NCBI RefSeq assembly: GCF_025465995.1
Contig: NZ_JANLNY010000016.1
Span: forward strand, 1 to 64,000
Length of the DNA stretch: 64,000 bases
Direction: 5' to 3'
From: Pseudomonas sp. 5P_3.1_Bac2
Lineage (GTDB): Bacteria; Pseudomonadota; Gammaproteobacteria; Pseudomonadales; Pseudomonadaceae
Shown: piece by piece, positions 40,511 through 50,381 of the stretch
Numbering within the stretch: the first letter of the stretch is position 1
Layout of the letters: each line of letters begins with the position of its first letter
Notes under the pieces: model-generated
Told to the model about the DNA's origin: nothing
Database searches by the model: none
What the model saw: the letters and a program-made list of their open reading frames with translations, nothing else
Position numbers and translations under genes: made by a program

Positions 40511-41782
40511 ATGAGCCATGTGATCGACCGACGTCTAAACGGCAAGAACAAGAGCACGGTTAACCGCCAACGCTTTTTACGGCGTTACCGTGAGCACATC
40601 AAAAAAGCGGTGGAAGAGGCTGTGGGCCGGCGCTCCATCACCGATATGGAGCACGGCGAGCAGATCAGCATCGCCGGGCGCGACATTGATGAGCCGATCC
40701 TCCACCACGGTCGCGGCGGCAAGCAAACCACGGTGCATCCGGGTAACCGCGAATTCACCGCCGGCGAGCATATTGCCCGGCCGCAAGGCGGTGGTGGCGG
40801 CCAGGGCGCCGGGCAGGCGAGCAACGCCGGAGACGGCATTGATGAGTTCGTCTTCCAGATCACCCAGGAGGAATTCCTCGACTTTATGTTCGAGGATCTG
40901 GAGCTGCCCAACCTGATCAAACGCCACCTCACCGGTACCGACACCTTTAAAACCGTGCGCGCCGGCGTCAGCAGTGAGGGCAACCCGTCACGCATCAATA
41001 TCGTGCGCACACTGCGCAGCGCCCATGCACGGCGCATTGCCCTGTCGGGCAGCAGCCGGCACAAGCTGAAAAGCCTCGAGCAGCAGCTTGAGCAGTTACG
41101 TTTAGAACAGCCGGATAACCTAGGCGACATCCTGGCCTTGGAAGAAGAGTTGGTAAAACTGCGGGCGCGGATCAAACGGGTGCCGTTTCTCGACACCTTC
41201 GACCTCAAGTACAACCTGCTGATCAAGCAACCCAACCCCAGCAGCAAGGCCGTGATGTTCTGCCTGATGGACGTCTCCGGCTCCATGACCCAGGCCACCA
41301 AGGACATCGCCAAGCGCTTCTTTATCCTGCTGTATATGTTCTTGAAGCGCAGTTACGAGAAGATCGAAGTGGTGTTTATCAGGCACCACACCAGCGCCCG
41401 CGAAGTGGACGAAGAGGAGTTTTTTTACTCGCGCGAAACCGGCGGCACCATTGTCTCCAGCGCCCTGAAGCTGATGCAGGAAATCATGGCCGCGCGCTAC
41501 CCGGTCAACGAGTGGAACATCTACGCCGCCCAGGCCAGCGATGGCGATAACTGGAACGACGACTCGCCGCTGTGCCGCGACATTCTGCTCAAGCAGATCA
41601 TGCCCTTCGTGCAGTACTTCACTTACGTCGAGATCACCCCCCGTGAGCATCAGGCCCTGTGGTATGAGTACCAGCAGGTTGGCGAGGCCTTCGCCGATAC
41701 CTTCGCCCAGCAGCAGTTAGTGTCCGCCGGGGATATCTACCCGGTCTTCCGTGATCTGTTCCAGCGCAGGCTTACCTCATGA
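40511..41782 (+). CDS. YeaH/YhbH family protein (DUF444)
   Basis: The 423-residue protein has the basic N-terminus [20 protein letters not shown], a glycine-rich stretch ([11 protein letters not shown]), and a C-terminal von Willebrand A-like domain with a MIDAS-type DVSGSM at about residues 256-261. It is always found with PrkA and is presumed to form a complex or be its substrate. It overlaps the spoVR gene by four bases. Confidence 0.92.
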   Translation: MSHVIDRRLNGKNKSTVNRQRFLRRYREHIKKAVEEAVGRRSITDMEHGEQISIAGRDIDEPILHHGRGGKQTTVHPGNREFTAGEHIARPQGGGGGQGAGQASNAGDGIDEFVFQITQEEFLDFMFEDLELPNLIKRHLTGTDTFKTVRAGVSSEGNPSRINIVRTLRSAHARRIALSGSSRHKLKSLEQQLEQLRLEQPDNLGDILALEEELVKLRARIKRVPFLDTFDLKYNLLIKQPNPSSKAVMFCLMDVSGSMTQATKDIAKRFFILLYMFLKRSYEKIEVVFIRHHTSAREVDEEEFFYSRETGGTIVSSALKLMQEIMAARYPVNEWNIYAAQASDGDNWNDDSPLCRDILLKQIMPFVQYFTYVEITPREHQALWYEYQQVGEAFADTFAQQQLVSAGDIYPVFRDLFQRRLTS

Positions 41783-43353
41783 ACAGTGATGACCAAGCGA
41801 CCCAGCGCCGCCAACCGATTTCCACCAGCTCCGAGTGGACCTTCGAGCTGATCCGCCAATACGACCAAGAGATTGCCCGAATTGCCCAAGGCTATGGCCT
41901 GGACACCTACCCCAACCAGATTGAGGTGATCAGCGCCGAGCAGATGATGGACGCCTACGCCTCGGTCGGCATGCCCCTGGGCTATCACCACTGGTCCTAC
42001 GGCAAGCACTTCTTAAGCACGGAAAAAGGCTACCAACGCGGGCAAATGGGCCTGGCTTACGAGATCGTGATCAATTCCGATCCGTGCATCGCCTACCTCA
42101 TGGAAGAAAACACCCTGTGCATGCAGGCACTGGTGATCGCCCATGCCTGCTATGGGCACAACAGTTTTTTTAAGGGCAACTACCTGTTCCGCACCTGGAC
42201 TGATGCCAGCTCGATCATCGACTACCTGGTGTTCGCCAAGCAGTACATCACCCAGTGCGAAGAGCGCCATGGCATCGATGCGGTGGAGAATCTGCTCGAC
42301 TCCTGCCACGCCCTGATGAACTACGGTGTCGACCGCTACAAACGGCCCTACCCGATCTCCGCCGAAGAAGAGCGGCGGCGTATGCACGAGCGTGAAGAGC
42401 ACCTGCAGAAACAGATCAACGACCTCTGGCGCACCATCCCCAAGAGCGCGCAAAAAGGCGCAGGTAAGGACGACAAACGCTTCCCCGCCGAGCCGCAGGA
42501 AAACATTCTGTATTTCCTTGAGAAGCACGCGCCGCTGCTGGAGCCCTGGCAACGGGAGATCATCCGCATCGTGCGCAAGATCGCCCAGTACTTTTATCCA
42601 CAGCGCCAGACCCAGGTGATGAACGAAGGCTGGGCCACCTTCTGGCACTACACCCTGATGAATGATCTGTACGACCAAGGCCTGGTCAGCGAAGGCTTTA
42701 TGCTGGAGTTCTTGCAGTCGCACACCAGCGTGATCTATCAGCCGCCGTTCGACAGCCCCTACTACAGCGGGATCAATCCCTATGCCCTGGGCTTTGCCAT
42801 GTACAGCGACATTCGCCGTATCTGCGAGCACCCCACCGAGGAAGACCGCCGCTGGTTCCCGGATATCGCCGGCAGCGACTGGCTGAGCACCCTCAAATTC
42901 GCCATGAAGAGCTTCAAGGACGAGAGTTTTATCCTGCAGTACCTGTCGCCCAAGGTGATTCGTGACCTCAAGCTGTTCAGCGTGGTCGACGATGACCGCC
43001 AAGAGCAGCTGTATGTACCCGCCATCCATGATGAACCGGGCTACCAGCAAATCCGTGAAACCTTGGCCGCGCAGTACAACTTGGGCAACCGCGAACCCAA
43101 CGTGCAGATCTGGAGCATTGACCGCCGTGGCGATCGCTCACTGACCCTGCGCCACCAGCAGCACGACCGTAAACCCTTAGGCGACTCCACCGCCGAAGTA
43201 CTCAAACACCTGCACCGACTGTGGGGCTTTAATATCCACCTGCAGATCTATCAAGGTGAACAAAAGGTCGCCAGCTTGCATGAGCCGCCCCAGGCCGAGC
43301 ATTACCTCAGCAGCGACATACTGCGCCTAGCCCCCATGCTGCCACCGATTTAA
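41779..43353 (+). CDS. SpoVR family protein (YcgB-like)
   Basis: The 524-residue protein is a full-length SpoVR homologue with [34 protein letters not shown] at its start, [11 protein letters not shown] and [18 protein letters not shown] in the core. In non-spore-formers it belongs to the prkA-yeaH-spoVR stress module. No enzymatic activity is assigned. Its coupling to yeaH supports co-expression. Confidence 0.93.
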   Translation: MNSDDQATQRRQPISTSSEWTFELIRQYDQEIARIAQGYGLDTYPNQIEVISAEQMMDAYASVGMPLGYHHWSYGKHFLSTEKGYQRGQMGLAYEIVINSDPCIAYLMEENTLCMQALVIAHACYGHNSFFKGNYLFRTWTDASSIIDYLVFAKQYITQCEERHGIDAVENLLDSCHALMNYGVDRYKRPYPISAEEERRRMHEREEHLQKQINDLWRTIPKSAQKGAGKDDKRFPAEPQENILYFLEKHAPLLEPWQREIIRIVRKIAQYFYPQRQTQVMNEGWATFWHYTLMNDLYDQGLVSEGFMLEFLQSHTSVIYQPPFDSPYYSGINPYALGFAMYSDIRRICEHPTEEDRRWFPDIAGSDWLSTLKFAMKSFKDESFILQYLSPKVIRDLKLFSVVDDDRQEQLYVPAIHDEPGYQQIRETLAAQYNLGNREPNVQIWSIDRRGDRSLTLRHQQHDRKPLGDSTAEVLKHLHRLWGFNIHLQIYQGEQKVASLHEPPQAEHYLSSDILRLAPMLPPI

Positions 43354-43405
43354 TCGCGCCTGCACTGCCTGCAGCCGTTATGCTTGGCACAACGGAGGAT
43401 TAGTC

Positions 43406-44638
43406 ATGCAGATTTACCAAGTCGGCGGTGCAGTACGTGATCGCTTATTAAACCGGCCCGTCACGGAAGTTGACTGGGTGGTGGTCGGGGCCAGTGCCGA
43501 GCAACTGTTAGCCCAAGGCTATCGCCCGGTAGGCGTGGACTTCCCGGTTTTCCTGCACCCGCAAACTGGTGAGGAATACGCCCTGGCCCGCACCGAGCGA
43601 AAAAGCGGCCAGGGCTATGGCGGCTTTACCTTCTACGCCAGCCCCGAAGTGACCCTGGAAGACGACCTGATCCGCCGTGACCTGACCATCAACGCCATGG
43701 CTGAAGACGCCCAAGGGCAGATCTTCGACCCCTATGGCGGTCGCGCCGACCTCGACGCACGCGTGCTGCGCCATGTCTCCCCGGCCTTTGCCGAAGACCC
43801 ACTGCGGGTGCTGCGCGTCGCCCGCTTCGCTGCGCGCTATGCCCCGCTGGGCTTTAGCGTGGCGCCGGAGACCTTAGCGCTGATGCGTCAGTTAAGTGAA
43901 TCCGGCGAGCTAAACGCCCTGACTGCGGAGCGCAGTTGGAAGGAAATCTCCCGGGCACTGCTGGAGCCGCGTCCGGATGTGTTTATCCAAGTGCTGCGCG
44001 ACTGCGGAGCCCTCAAGCAGCTGCTACCCGAAGTCGATCAGTTATTCGGCGTGCCACAGCCGGCAGCCCACCACCCGGAAATCGACACAGGCGCCCATGT
44101 CCTCAGCGTGCTGCGCCAATGCGCCGAGCATCAGCAACCCTTGACCGTGCGTTGGGCTTGCCTGCTGCATGACGTGGGCAAAGGCCTCACCCCGCAAGAC
44201 CACTGGCCGCAGCATATCGCCCACGAGCACAAGGGCCTGGCGCTAATCAAAGCAATCAACCAGCGCACTAAAGCACCGAAAGACTGTCAAGAGTTGGCGC
44301 TCTTGGTTGGCGAATACCACACCCATGGCCACCGCGCCCTGGAGCTAAAAGCGCAAACGCTGCTCAAGCTGTTGCAAGCCTTTGACGCCTGGCGCCGGCC
44401 ACAACGCTTTGCCGAATTTATTAGCAGCTGTGAAATGGATGCCCGTGGCCGCTTGGGCTTTGAACAGCGCGCCTACCCCCAAGCCGAATACCTGCGCGGC
44501 GCTCTGCAAGCCACCCTGGGGGTCACCATACAACCTCTGTTAGAGCGCGGACTGACCGGCGCCGAGCTCGGCCAGGGCTTGCAGAAACTGCGCTTGCAGG
44601 CATTAGAGAACTACCGTGAGGAACAACGTGACACATAG
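43406..44638 (+). CDS. cca: Multifunctional CCA tRNA nucleotidyltransferase / phosphohydrolase
   Basis: This enzyme adds or repairs the CCA end of tRNAs. The 410-residue protein is the class II gammaproteobacterial type with GGAVRDRLL at residues 7-15, the catalytic [18 protein letters not shown] near 91-100 and a C-terminal HD domain ([23 protein letters not shown] near 253) that adds phosphatase and 2',3'-phosphodiesterase activity. An HD domain on Cca is usual for Pseudomonas. Confidence 0.95.
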   Translation: MQIYQVGGAVRDRLLNRPVTEVDWVVVGASAEQLLAQGYRPVGVDFPVFLHPQTGEEYALARTERKSGQGYGGFTFYASPEVTLEDDLIRRDLTINAMAEDAQGQIFDPYGGRADLDARVLRHVSPAFAEDPLRVLRVARFAARYAPLGFSVAPETLALMRQLSESGELNALTAERSWKEISRALLEPRPDVFIQVLRDCGALKQLLPEVDQLFGVPQPAAHHPEIDTGAHVLSVLRQCAEHQQPLTVRWACLLHDVGKGLTPQDHWPQHIAHEHKGLALIKAINQRTKAPKDCQELALLVGEYHTHGHRALELKAQTLLKLLQAFDAWRRPQRFAEFISSCEMDARGRLGFEQRAYPQAEYLRGALQATLGVTIQPLLERGLTGAELGQGLQKLRLQALENYREEQRDT

Positions 44639-44834
44639 TTGATCTGATCCAGTGCTGATAGGCTGTAGCCCTTAAAGCACTGGCAGCAAACATATTTATG
44701 GCGCCAGAAATCCTATTCCCCCGTCTGGGCTCCCGAAATTTTTTAAATCTGCTTTTATTAGAGAAGAACCTGGCTCTCTGACTGCCAGCGCATGTGAATC
44801 GACCATGATGACCGGCCTCGACGGAGACCTTACC

Positions 44835-45395
44835 TTGCCCCCCATACGCTTCTTGGCACAGCGCCTTGTGAGTCTTCTGTTGGCCGCTGGTTTGTGCAGT
44901 AGCGCCATGGCGCAGGTTGCCGACACCGAACACAACCGTGCCTTACAGCGGGAAAGCAATGTCGCCAACGTGGTGCACGGCATCCTCAACTATGCACGCT
45001 GGCCACAAACGCCGCGACCGCTCAACCTGTGCATCGTCGCGCCGACCGAGTACGCCGACCTGCTCTGGCAACAGCCGAAGATGTCCTCGGCTTACCAGAT
45101 CCACGTCAAACGCCTGCTGGTAGACAACCCTAAGCTGGAAAGCGAATGCCAGGCTATTTACATCGGCGTGATGGAGCCACAACAACGCCGGCTACTATTC
45201 AGCCAACTGATTGGCAAACCGGTTCTGAGCATCAGTGAGTCCAGCCAAGGCTGTAACGAAGGCAGCTTGTTTTGCCTGAATATCCGCGACGAGCACGTCG
45301 GCTTTAAAGTCAACCTAGACGCCGTCGCCCGCAGCGGCGTGCGCATCCATCCTAACGTGCTGCAACTGGGACAGCGCGCAGGATCACAGCCATGA
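44835..45395 (+). CDS. yfiR: YfiR-type periplasmic repressor of YfiN
   Basis: YfiR holds the diguanylate cyclase YfiN inactive from the periplasm and is released by redox or envelope stress. I propose the TTG start at 44835 because GGAG stands 8 bases before it and it gives a clean signal peptide (MPPIRFLAQRLVSLLLAAGL, cleavage after AMA). The ATGs at 44805/44808 have no ribosome site and add ten polar residues. The mature part has four cysteines (LNLCIV, SECQAI, QGCNEG, LFCLNI) that can form the two disulfides known for YfiR. yfiN overlaps by four bases. Confidence 0.85.
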   Translation: MPPIRFLAQRLVSLLLAAGLCSSAMAQVADTEHNRALQRESNVANVVHGILNYARWPQTPRPLNLCIVAPTEYADLLWQQPKMSSAYQIHVKRLLVDNPKLESECQAIYIGVMEPQQRRLLFSQLIGKPVLSISESSQGCNEGSLFCLNIRDEHVGFKVNLDAVARSGVRIHPNVLQLGQRAGSQP

Positions 45396-46651
45396 ATCGC
45401 CGCAAAAGCGCGCACACCTCACGCCGACCCAGCCTGCGTGGCATGCTGCAGCGTACCCACTTACGCTTAGCGCTCTTGGCCATGGGTCTGACCAGCCTGC
45501 CGCTGGCGCTGATCAGTCTGCTGGCGCTGAGCACTTACGCCAGTCAGAACCTGCAACTGACCGCCCGCTCCACTGCTTACGCCCTTGAGGCTGCCGTGGT
45601 GTTCAAGGACCGCGAAGCGATCCACGAGGCCATTGAGCATTTGCTGCACACTGAAGACATCGCCCGCGTCGCCGTGTACGACGCCCAAGGCACCCTGCTG
45701 GCCAGCCGGCAGAACAATCAACGGCATCTGATGGGGCAGGTCGAAAAGTTCATCGCCAATGCCTTAATGCCCAATGACTTTATCGCCACGATCAGCGACA
45801 ACGGTCAGCTGCTAGGCACTCTGCAGCTCTGCGGACAAGGGCGGACTCTACTGCGCTACTTACTGAGCGGCTTGTTGGCGCTGCTGGCCAGCCTTGGCCT
45901 CACCAGCCTTGGGGTGATCTATGGCTCGCGGCGCATGCAACGGGCGATTACCCAGCCACTCGGCGACCTGTCGCAAGTGGCCCACAACATCTCGATGGAT
46001 CGCACCTTTAATCAACGCGTGCCGGCGCCGCAGATTGCCGAGTTTCACGAGCTGGCCTACGACTTCAACGCCCTGCTCGATCAGCTCGAAGCCTGGCAGC
46101 ATCAGTTGCAGCACGAGAACGCTTCGCTCGCCCACCAGGCCAGCCATGACGGCCTCACCGGCCTGCCTAACCGGGCGTTTTTTGAGTCGCGTCTATTGCG
46201 CGCCATGCGTGAGGCCCGCGACGGCAACAGCCACTTGGCCGTACTGTATATGGACAGCAACAAGTTCAAGGACATTAACGACCGCTTAGGCCATGCCGCC
46301 GGCGATGCCGTGCTGGTCGCCATCGCCCAACGTCTGCAAGCACAACTGCGCGAGGACGACATCGTCGCGCGCTTGGGCGGCGACGAATTTGCCGTGTTGC
46401 TCAAGCCTATTTACAGCGAGAGCGATGCATTGAGCATTGCCGACAAAATCATCGACAACATGCAACTCCCCATCACTCTGCCGGATGGCAGCGACATCAT
46501 CACCTCACTGAGCATCGGCATTGCCCTCTACCCCGAACATGCCGACAGCCCCGACGCCCTTGTCCACGAGGCGGATGTCGCGATGTACCAGGCGAAACGT
46601 AACCACTGCGGCCCGACCATGGCCAAAACCCGCTGCGCCGACGCGGAGTAA
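45392..46651 (+). CDS. yfiN: YfiN/TpbB-type membrane diguanylate cyclase
   Basis: Makes cyclic-di-GMP and so promotes attachment and small-colony forms. The 419-residue protein has a membrane helix at about 26-49, a periplasmic PAS-like domain (CHASE8-type) at about 50-150, a second helix at about 150-175, a HAMP domain and a C-terminal GGDEF domain with an intact RLGGDEF near 326-332 and the VLYMDSNKFKDIND substrate region. No EAL domain is present. It sits between yfiR and yfiB in the usual RNB order. Confidence 0.9.
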   Translation: MNRRKSAHTSRRPSLRGMLQRTHLRLALLAMGLTSLPLALISLLALSTYASQNLQLTARSTAYALEAAVVFKDREAIHEAIEHLLHTEDIARVAVYDAQGTLLASRQNNQRHLMGQVEKFIANALMPNDFIATISDNGQLLGTLQLCGQGRTLLRYLLSGLLALLASLGLTSLGVIYGSRRMQRAITQPLGDLSQVAHNISMDRTFNQRVPAPQIAEFHELAYDFNALLDQLEAWQHQLQHENASLAHQASHDGLTGLPNRAFFESRLLRAMREARDGNSHLAVLYMDSNKFKDINDRLGHAAGDAVLVAIAQRLQAQLREDDIVARLGGDEFAVLLKPIYSESDALSIADKIIDNMQLPITLPDGSDIITSLSIGIALYPEHADSPDALVHEADVAMYQAKRNHCGPTMAKTRCADAE

Positions 46652-46718
46652 CCCAGCACAGCAGCAGTCCCCGCACGCAGCACGACTAAACACGCAGCAC
46701 TAAATAGGGAGATTTATT

Positions 46719-47210
46719 TTGCGCAGCATGATCCACACCTTACTGGCCAGCCTGCTGGCTATCCTGCTCCTGAGCGGCTGTCAAAGCACGCCCCCCAAAG
46801 CCCTGACGGCAGAGCAGGTGCAGCTGTTGCAAAACAATGGCTTTCATTTAACCGATGAAGGCTGGGAGCTGAACATGTCGACCAAGGTGCTGTTCGCCTT
46901 TGACTCGCCACAACTCAACAGTGAGATCACCAGCCAGATCACCCAGATCACCCAAGCACTGCTCAATGTCGGGATAGTTGGGGTCCTGCTCGAAGGCCAC
47001 ACAGACAGCAGCGGCAGCGAGTCCTATAACGAACAACTGTCGCTACAGCGGGCCAATAGCGTGGCCGACGTGATGGTTAGCGCCGGCATGCAGCGCGACC
47101 TGATTGCCACCCGTGGCGCCGGCTCAAGCAAACCTATCTTCAGCAACAACACCCCCGAGGGCCGCAGTGAAAACCGCCGGGTGGCGATTATCATCAGTAC
47201 CGAGCACTAG
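46719..47210 (+). CDS. yfiB: YfiB-type OmpA-like outer-membrane lipoprotein
   Basis: YfiB sequesters YfiR at the outer membrane and peptidoglycan and thereby activates YfiN. The 163-residue protein has a lipobox LLSGC with Cys21, a short linker and an OmpA C-terminal peptidoglycan-binding domain (VLLEGHTDSSGSESYNEQLS, SKPIFSNNTPEGRSENRRV). The TTG at 46719 is the best start because AGGGAG stands 7 bases ahead; an ATG at 46728 is possible. It completes the yfiRNB operon. Confidence 0.88.
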   Translation: MRSMIHTLLASLLAILLLSGCQSTPPKALTAEQVQLLQNNGFHLTDEGWELNMSTKVLFAFDSPQLNSEITSQITQITQALLNVGIVGVLLEGHTDSSGSESYNEQLSLQRANSVADVMVSAGMQRDLIATRGAGSSKPIFSNNTPEGRSENRRVAIIISTEH

Positions 47211-47746
47211 CCCGTAACCGGATAAGCCGCTAACAGCTGGGCGCTGGTTAGTTGCTGACCCGCCCAACTGAAGCTCACTGGCCATAGTTGCTGATCGATT
47301 TGCGTCTCGCTCCAGAGTTTTGCAAAAGACTGCTGGACGCCAGGATGCACCTGCTGCGGCAACAGCAGCGACAGCGGCCAGAGGACAAAGGCGTTCTTGA
47401 GAATTTCCGCCCGCGGCAGAATCAGCCCATCGAAGTTGCCGACCAGATCGCCATACAGCAACACATCGATATCCAGGGGCAAGCCCTTACGCTGCGGGGC
47501 ATAACGGCCGTTATCCGCCTCGATAAACTTCAAGCGGCGGTCCAGCTCGCCCAAGGGCAATTGGGTAAATCCGGCCACCACCAGGTTGAAAAACGGCCCG
47601 CTCTTGATACCGACCGGCAAGCTTTCAAAGACCGCCGAGCAGCGCATATCGCTGAGCAATTCAGCCAGCGCATCAAGCCCCGCGCACAGGTGCTGCTCGC
47701 GCTCGATATTGCTGCCCAGGCCCAGCACTACAGGTGTTAGCGACAT
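47207..47746 (-). CDS. folK: 2-amino-4-hydroxy-6-hydroxymethyldihydropteridine pyrophosphokinase
   Basis: FolK pyrophosphorylates the pterin for folate synthesis. The 179-residue protein has VVLGLGSNIEREQHL at residues 6-20, ALLSDM-like helix and the signature RYAPQRKGLPLDIDVLLYGD containing the Mg-binding acidic pair. It overlaps folB by ten bases or fewer depending on the folB end. It is convergent with yfiB, overlapping its end by 4 bases. Confidence 0.92.
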   Translation of the reverse strand: MSLTPVVLGLGSNIEREQHLCAGLDALAELLSDMRCSAVFESLPVGIKSGPFFNLVVAGFTQLPLGELDRRLKFIEADNGRYAPQRKGLPLDIDVLLYGDLVGNFDGLILPRAEILKNAFVLWPLSLLLPQQVHPGVQQSFAKLWSETQIDQQLWPVSFSWAGQQLTSAQLLAAYPVTG

Positions 47747-48093
47747 CCGCGCTCAATCTCCACGCCAACCCCGCCGCTCGCAGCCGCAACCGCGCCGGGC
47801 TTGGTCAACTTAAGGCGTACCCAAGGGATATTGAACTCAGCCATCAACAGCTCGACCAAGCGCTCGGCGAAGGTTTCCACCAAAATAAACTGCGCATCAC
47901 TGGCAAAAGCCTGAATGCGTTGCGACACGGCGGCGTAATCCAGCGCTTTGGCCAGGTCATCCGTGGCCGCTGCCGGGCGGTTATCCCAGCCGAAGGCCAG
48001 GTCCAGGCGCAAACATTGGCGAATGGTCCGCTCCCAGTCGTAGGCACCAATCACCGTATCGACTTCCAGACCTTCGATAAAAACTGTGTCCAA
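47737..48093 (-). CDS. folB: Dihydroneopterin aldolase
   Basis: FolB cleaves dihydroneopterin to the hydroxymethylpterin used by FolK. The 118-residue protein begins with a TTG at 48093 (DTVFIEGLEVDTVIGAYDWER), since GGAG stands 7 bases ahead and this is the family N-terminus; the frame extends to 48147 without similarity. The catalytic Lys lies in LKLTKPGAV near the end and the pterin-binding Glu in LVETFAERL. Confidence 0.9.
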   Translation of the reverse strand: MDTVFIEGLEVDTVIGAYDWERTIRQCLRLDLAFGWDNRPAAATDDLAKALDYAAVSQRIQAFASDAQFILVETFAERLVELLMAEFNIPWVRLKLTKPGAVAAASGGVGVEIERGCR

Positions 48094-48183
48094 GCATGCT
48101 CTCCGTGGCACGACAAGGCTGTCGTACCTAGTTAGAATCTGGGCCATCTGCCCGTAACGGGCTCCCTTGCCCGGGATGGAACC

Positions 48184-48753
48184 ATGTTTTGGCTGCTGGT
48201 ACTGCTCGCCTACCTGCTCGGCTCACTGTCCTTTGCCATCGTCCTCAGCCGTTGGGTCGGCGGCCCCGATCCACGCGCCACGGGTTCCGGCAATCCCGGT
48301 GCGACCAATATGCTCAGGGTCGCCGGCAAACGTCTGGCCATTCTCACCCTGTTGGGCGACTTGCTCAAAGGCGTAGTGCCGATTTTCATCGCCAAACTGC
48401 TTGGCTTAACCCTGCAACAACAAGCCTGGGTTGGCCTCGCGGCGGTAATCGGACACCTCTACCCGCTGTACTTTAACTTCCGCGGCGGCAAGGGCGTGGC
48501 GACGGCGGCCGGCATGCTGCTGGGCTTGTATCCACCGGCGGCACTCCTGGCCCTGAGCAGCTGGCTGCTGACCTTTGTCCTGACCCGCACCAGCTCCCTC
48601 GCCGCCCTAATCGCCACGCCACTGACCTTACCGCTGCTGGCCTGGCAACAACCGGCGGCCTTGCTGCCGGTGTGCGTACTGACGGGGCTGATCGTCTGGC
48701 GTCATCGCGGCAATTTACGCGATCTGTTTGCCGGTCGTGAGCGACATTTCTGA
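48184..48753 (+). CDS. plsY: Glycerol-3-phosphate acyltransferase PlsY
   Basis: This inner-membrane acyltransferase transfers acyl groups from acyl-phosphate to G3P, the first step of phospholipid synthesis. The 189-residue protein has five predicted membrane helices. The three conserved motifs are present: [32 protein letters not shown] and a late glycine-histidine segment. It is divergent from folB and convergent with tsaD. Confidence 0.93.
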   Translation: MFWLLVLLAYLLGSLSFAIVLSRWVGGPDPRATGSGNPGATNMLRVAGKRLAILTLLGDLLKGVVPIFIAKLLGLTLQQQAWVGLAAVIGHLYPLYFNFRGGKGVATAAGMLLGLYPPAALLALSSWLLTFVLTRTSSLAALIATPLTLPLLAWQQPAALLPVCVLTGLIVWRHRGNLRDLFAGRERHF

Positions 48754-48772
48754 ATCCCCGGCCTGAGCCGCG

Positions 48773-49798
48773 CTATAGCGCCGGCAACTGCTCCATCGGC
48801 CAGCGCGCCTGCACCTTAATCGCCAGATCATCATGCTGACCGGCTAGTAAACGCTGACAACCGGCATAAGCGATCATCGCGCCATTATCGGTACAAAACG
48901 CCGGACGGGCATAAAACACCTGGCCCTTAAACTCACCGAGCATGTGTTCCAGAGACTGGCGCAACGCCTGATTGGCACTGACCCCACCGGCAATCACCAG
49001 ACTGTTCAGCCCGGTTTGTTTCAGGGCACGGCGACACTTGATGGTCAGCGTGTCGACCACCGCCTGCTGGAACGCCAGGGCGATATCGCAGCGGGTTTGC
49101 TCGCTGTTATCGCCTGCCGCCTGACAGGCCTGCCAGGTATTGAGGGTGAAAGTTTTCAAGCCGCTGAAACTGAACTCCAACCCCGGACGATCAGTCATCG
49201 GCCGCGGGAATTTAAATCGCCCTGGCGTCCCCTGCTGCGCCAGTCGCGCAATCTCCGGGCCGCCTGGATACTGCAAGCCCATGAGTTTGGCGGTCTTGTC
49301 GAAGGCCTCACCAGCGGCGTCGTCCAACGACTCGCCCAGCAACTGGTATTGTCCAATCCCATCGACCCGCACCAACTGGGTATGGCCGCCGGACACGAGC
49401 AAGGCGACAAACGGAAACGCCGGCGGCTGCTCTTCCAGCATCGGCGCCAGTAGGTGGCCTTCCATGTGGTGTACGCCAAGGGCTGGAATATCCCAGGCCA
49501 GGGCCAGAGCCTGGGCGCAAGAAGCGCCAACCAACAACGCACCGACCAGACCGGGACCGGCGGTATAGGCCAGGGCATCGATGTCGGCCGGGGTGCAGTG
49601 AGCTTCGGCCAAAACCTGGCGAATCAGCGGCAACATGCGTTTAACGTGATCCCGCGAGGCCAGCTCCGGCACCACACCGCCATACACGCGGTGCAGATCA
49701 ATCTGGCTAAACAGCGCGTCAGCCAACAGGCCGCGCTCGCTGTCATAAAGCGCGACACCGGTCTCGTCGCAAGAGGTTTCTAATCCCAGAACCAGCAT
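48773..49798 (-). CDS. tsaD: tRNA threonylcarbamoyladenosine synthase subunit TsaD
   Basis: TsaD transfers threonylcarbamoyl to A37 of ANN-decoding tRNAs, with TsaB, TsaC and TsaE. The 341-residue ASKHA-fold protein has [15 protein letters not shown] at residues 4-18, the metal-binding HHMEGHL near 110 and [11 protein letters not shown]. The ATG at 49798 matches the family start; the frame extends to 49843. It is divergent from rpsU, a conserved arrangement. Confidence 0.95.
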   Translation of the reverse strand: MLVLGLETSCDETGVALYDSERGLLADALFSQIDLHRVYGGVVPELASRDHVKRMLPLIRQVLAEAHCTPADIDALAYTAGPGLVGALLVGASCAQALALAWDIPALGVHHMEGHLLAPMLEEQPPAFPFVALLVSGGHTQLVRVDGIGQYQLLGESLDDAAGEAFDKTAKLMGLQYPGGPEIARLAQQGTPGRFKFPRPMTDRPGLEFSFSGLKTFTLNTWQACQAAGDNSEQTRCDIALAFQQAVVDTLTIKCRRALKQTGLNSLVIAGGVSANQALRQSLEHMLGEFKGQVFYARPAFCTDNGAMIAYAGCQRLLAGQHDDLAIKVQARWPMEQLPAL

Positions 49799-49891
49799 GG
49801 GCAGTGCCTTCGTAATAGTGTGTGCATCAGCAAAGGCGCGCATGATAATGGCCGCTGGCAGTGCCCGGCCAGCGCTTTTCGATCACAGGCT

Positions 49892-49920
49892 TTGCATTCC
49901 TCGCCGCGAGGCGGTAACAT
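49892..49920 (+). promoter_or_regulatory. Candidate promoter of rpsU
   Basis: TTGCAT (892-897 of this kilobase), a 17-bp spacer and TAACAT (915-920) lie about 84 bases before the rpsU ATG, followed by CCGC. This is a fair sigma70 match for the ribosomal protein gene and lies in the tsaD-rpsU divergent gap. Confidence 0.45.
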
Positions 49921-50003
49921 CCGCAACCCTTAAAAACCTACGTTCTCCAGCGCCATTTGCCAGGAGTAACGTTACCCCCGGTCAAGAAAAAGGTACGCCC
50001 TGG

Positions 50004-50219
50004 ATGCCAGCCGTCAAAGTTAAAGAGAACGAACCCTTCGACGTAGCTCTGCGTCGTTTCAAGCGCTCCTGCGAAAAAGCCGGTGTTCTGGCTGAAGTTC
50101 GCAGCCGTGAATTCTACGAGAAGCCAACTGCTGAGCGTAAGCGTAAAGCTGCTGCTGCAGTTAAGCGTCACGCTAAGAAAGTGCAGCGCGAGCAGCGCCG
50201 CAGCGTGCGCCTGTACTAA
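50004..50219 (+). CDS. rpsU: 30S ribosomal protein S21
   Basis: S21 is a small 30S protein important for initiation. The 71-residue protein starts at the ATG at 50004 ([21 protein letters not shown]) and ends [12 protein letters not shown]; it is rich in Arg and Lys. Two terminators separate it from dnaG. In PAO1 a GatB/YqeY-domain gene follows rpsU (remembered); it is absent here. Confidence 0.97.
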   Translation: MPAVKVKENEPFDVALRRFKRSCEKAGVLAEVRSREFYEKPTAERKRKAAAAVKRHAKKVQREQRRSVRLY

Positions 50220-50261
50220 TCACGGGCCTTAGCCTGCTCGATTAGCTACATGCAACGCTTG

Positions 50262-50290
50262 AACCCGGCTCCGGCCGGGTTTCGCTTTTA
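50262..50290 (+). terminator. Terminator between rpsU and dnaG (first)
   Basis: The stem AACCCGG / CCGGGTT with a 6-base loop is followed by TCGCTTTT, 43 bases after the rpsU stop. It would reduce dnaG expression relative to S21, as in the E. coli macromolecular synthesis operon. Confidence 0.75.
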
Positions 50291-50336
50291 GACTCCGCGT
50301 CACCCTCGGGTGATGATCGGAGTCTTTTAGTTTTTG
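50291..50336 (+). terminator. Terminator between rpsU and dnaG (second)
   Basis: GACTCCG / CGGAGTC closes a stem with an inner TCACC/GGTGA pair, followed by TTTTAGTTTTT. It lies immediately after the first hairpin, so two terminators are in tandem. Confidence 0.8.
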
Positions 50337-50381
50337 CTGATCCCTGTTCTGCCTGCGCGCATAACAGTATCCTGAGGCGCT

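Noticed and set aside
38663..40519. A 618-codon minus-strand frame
   Set aside because: It lies exactly opposite prkA, whose PrkA motifs are clear. High G+C at third codon positions creates long antisense frames.
42013..43050. A 345-codon minus-strand frame opposite the SpoVR gene
   Set aside because: It is a shadow of a well-conserved family gene that is translationally coupled to yeaH.
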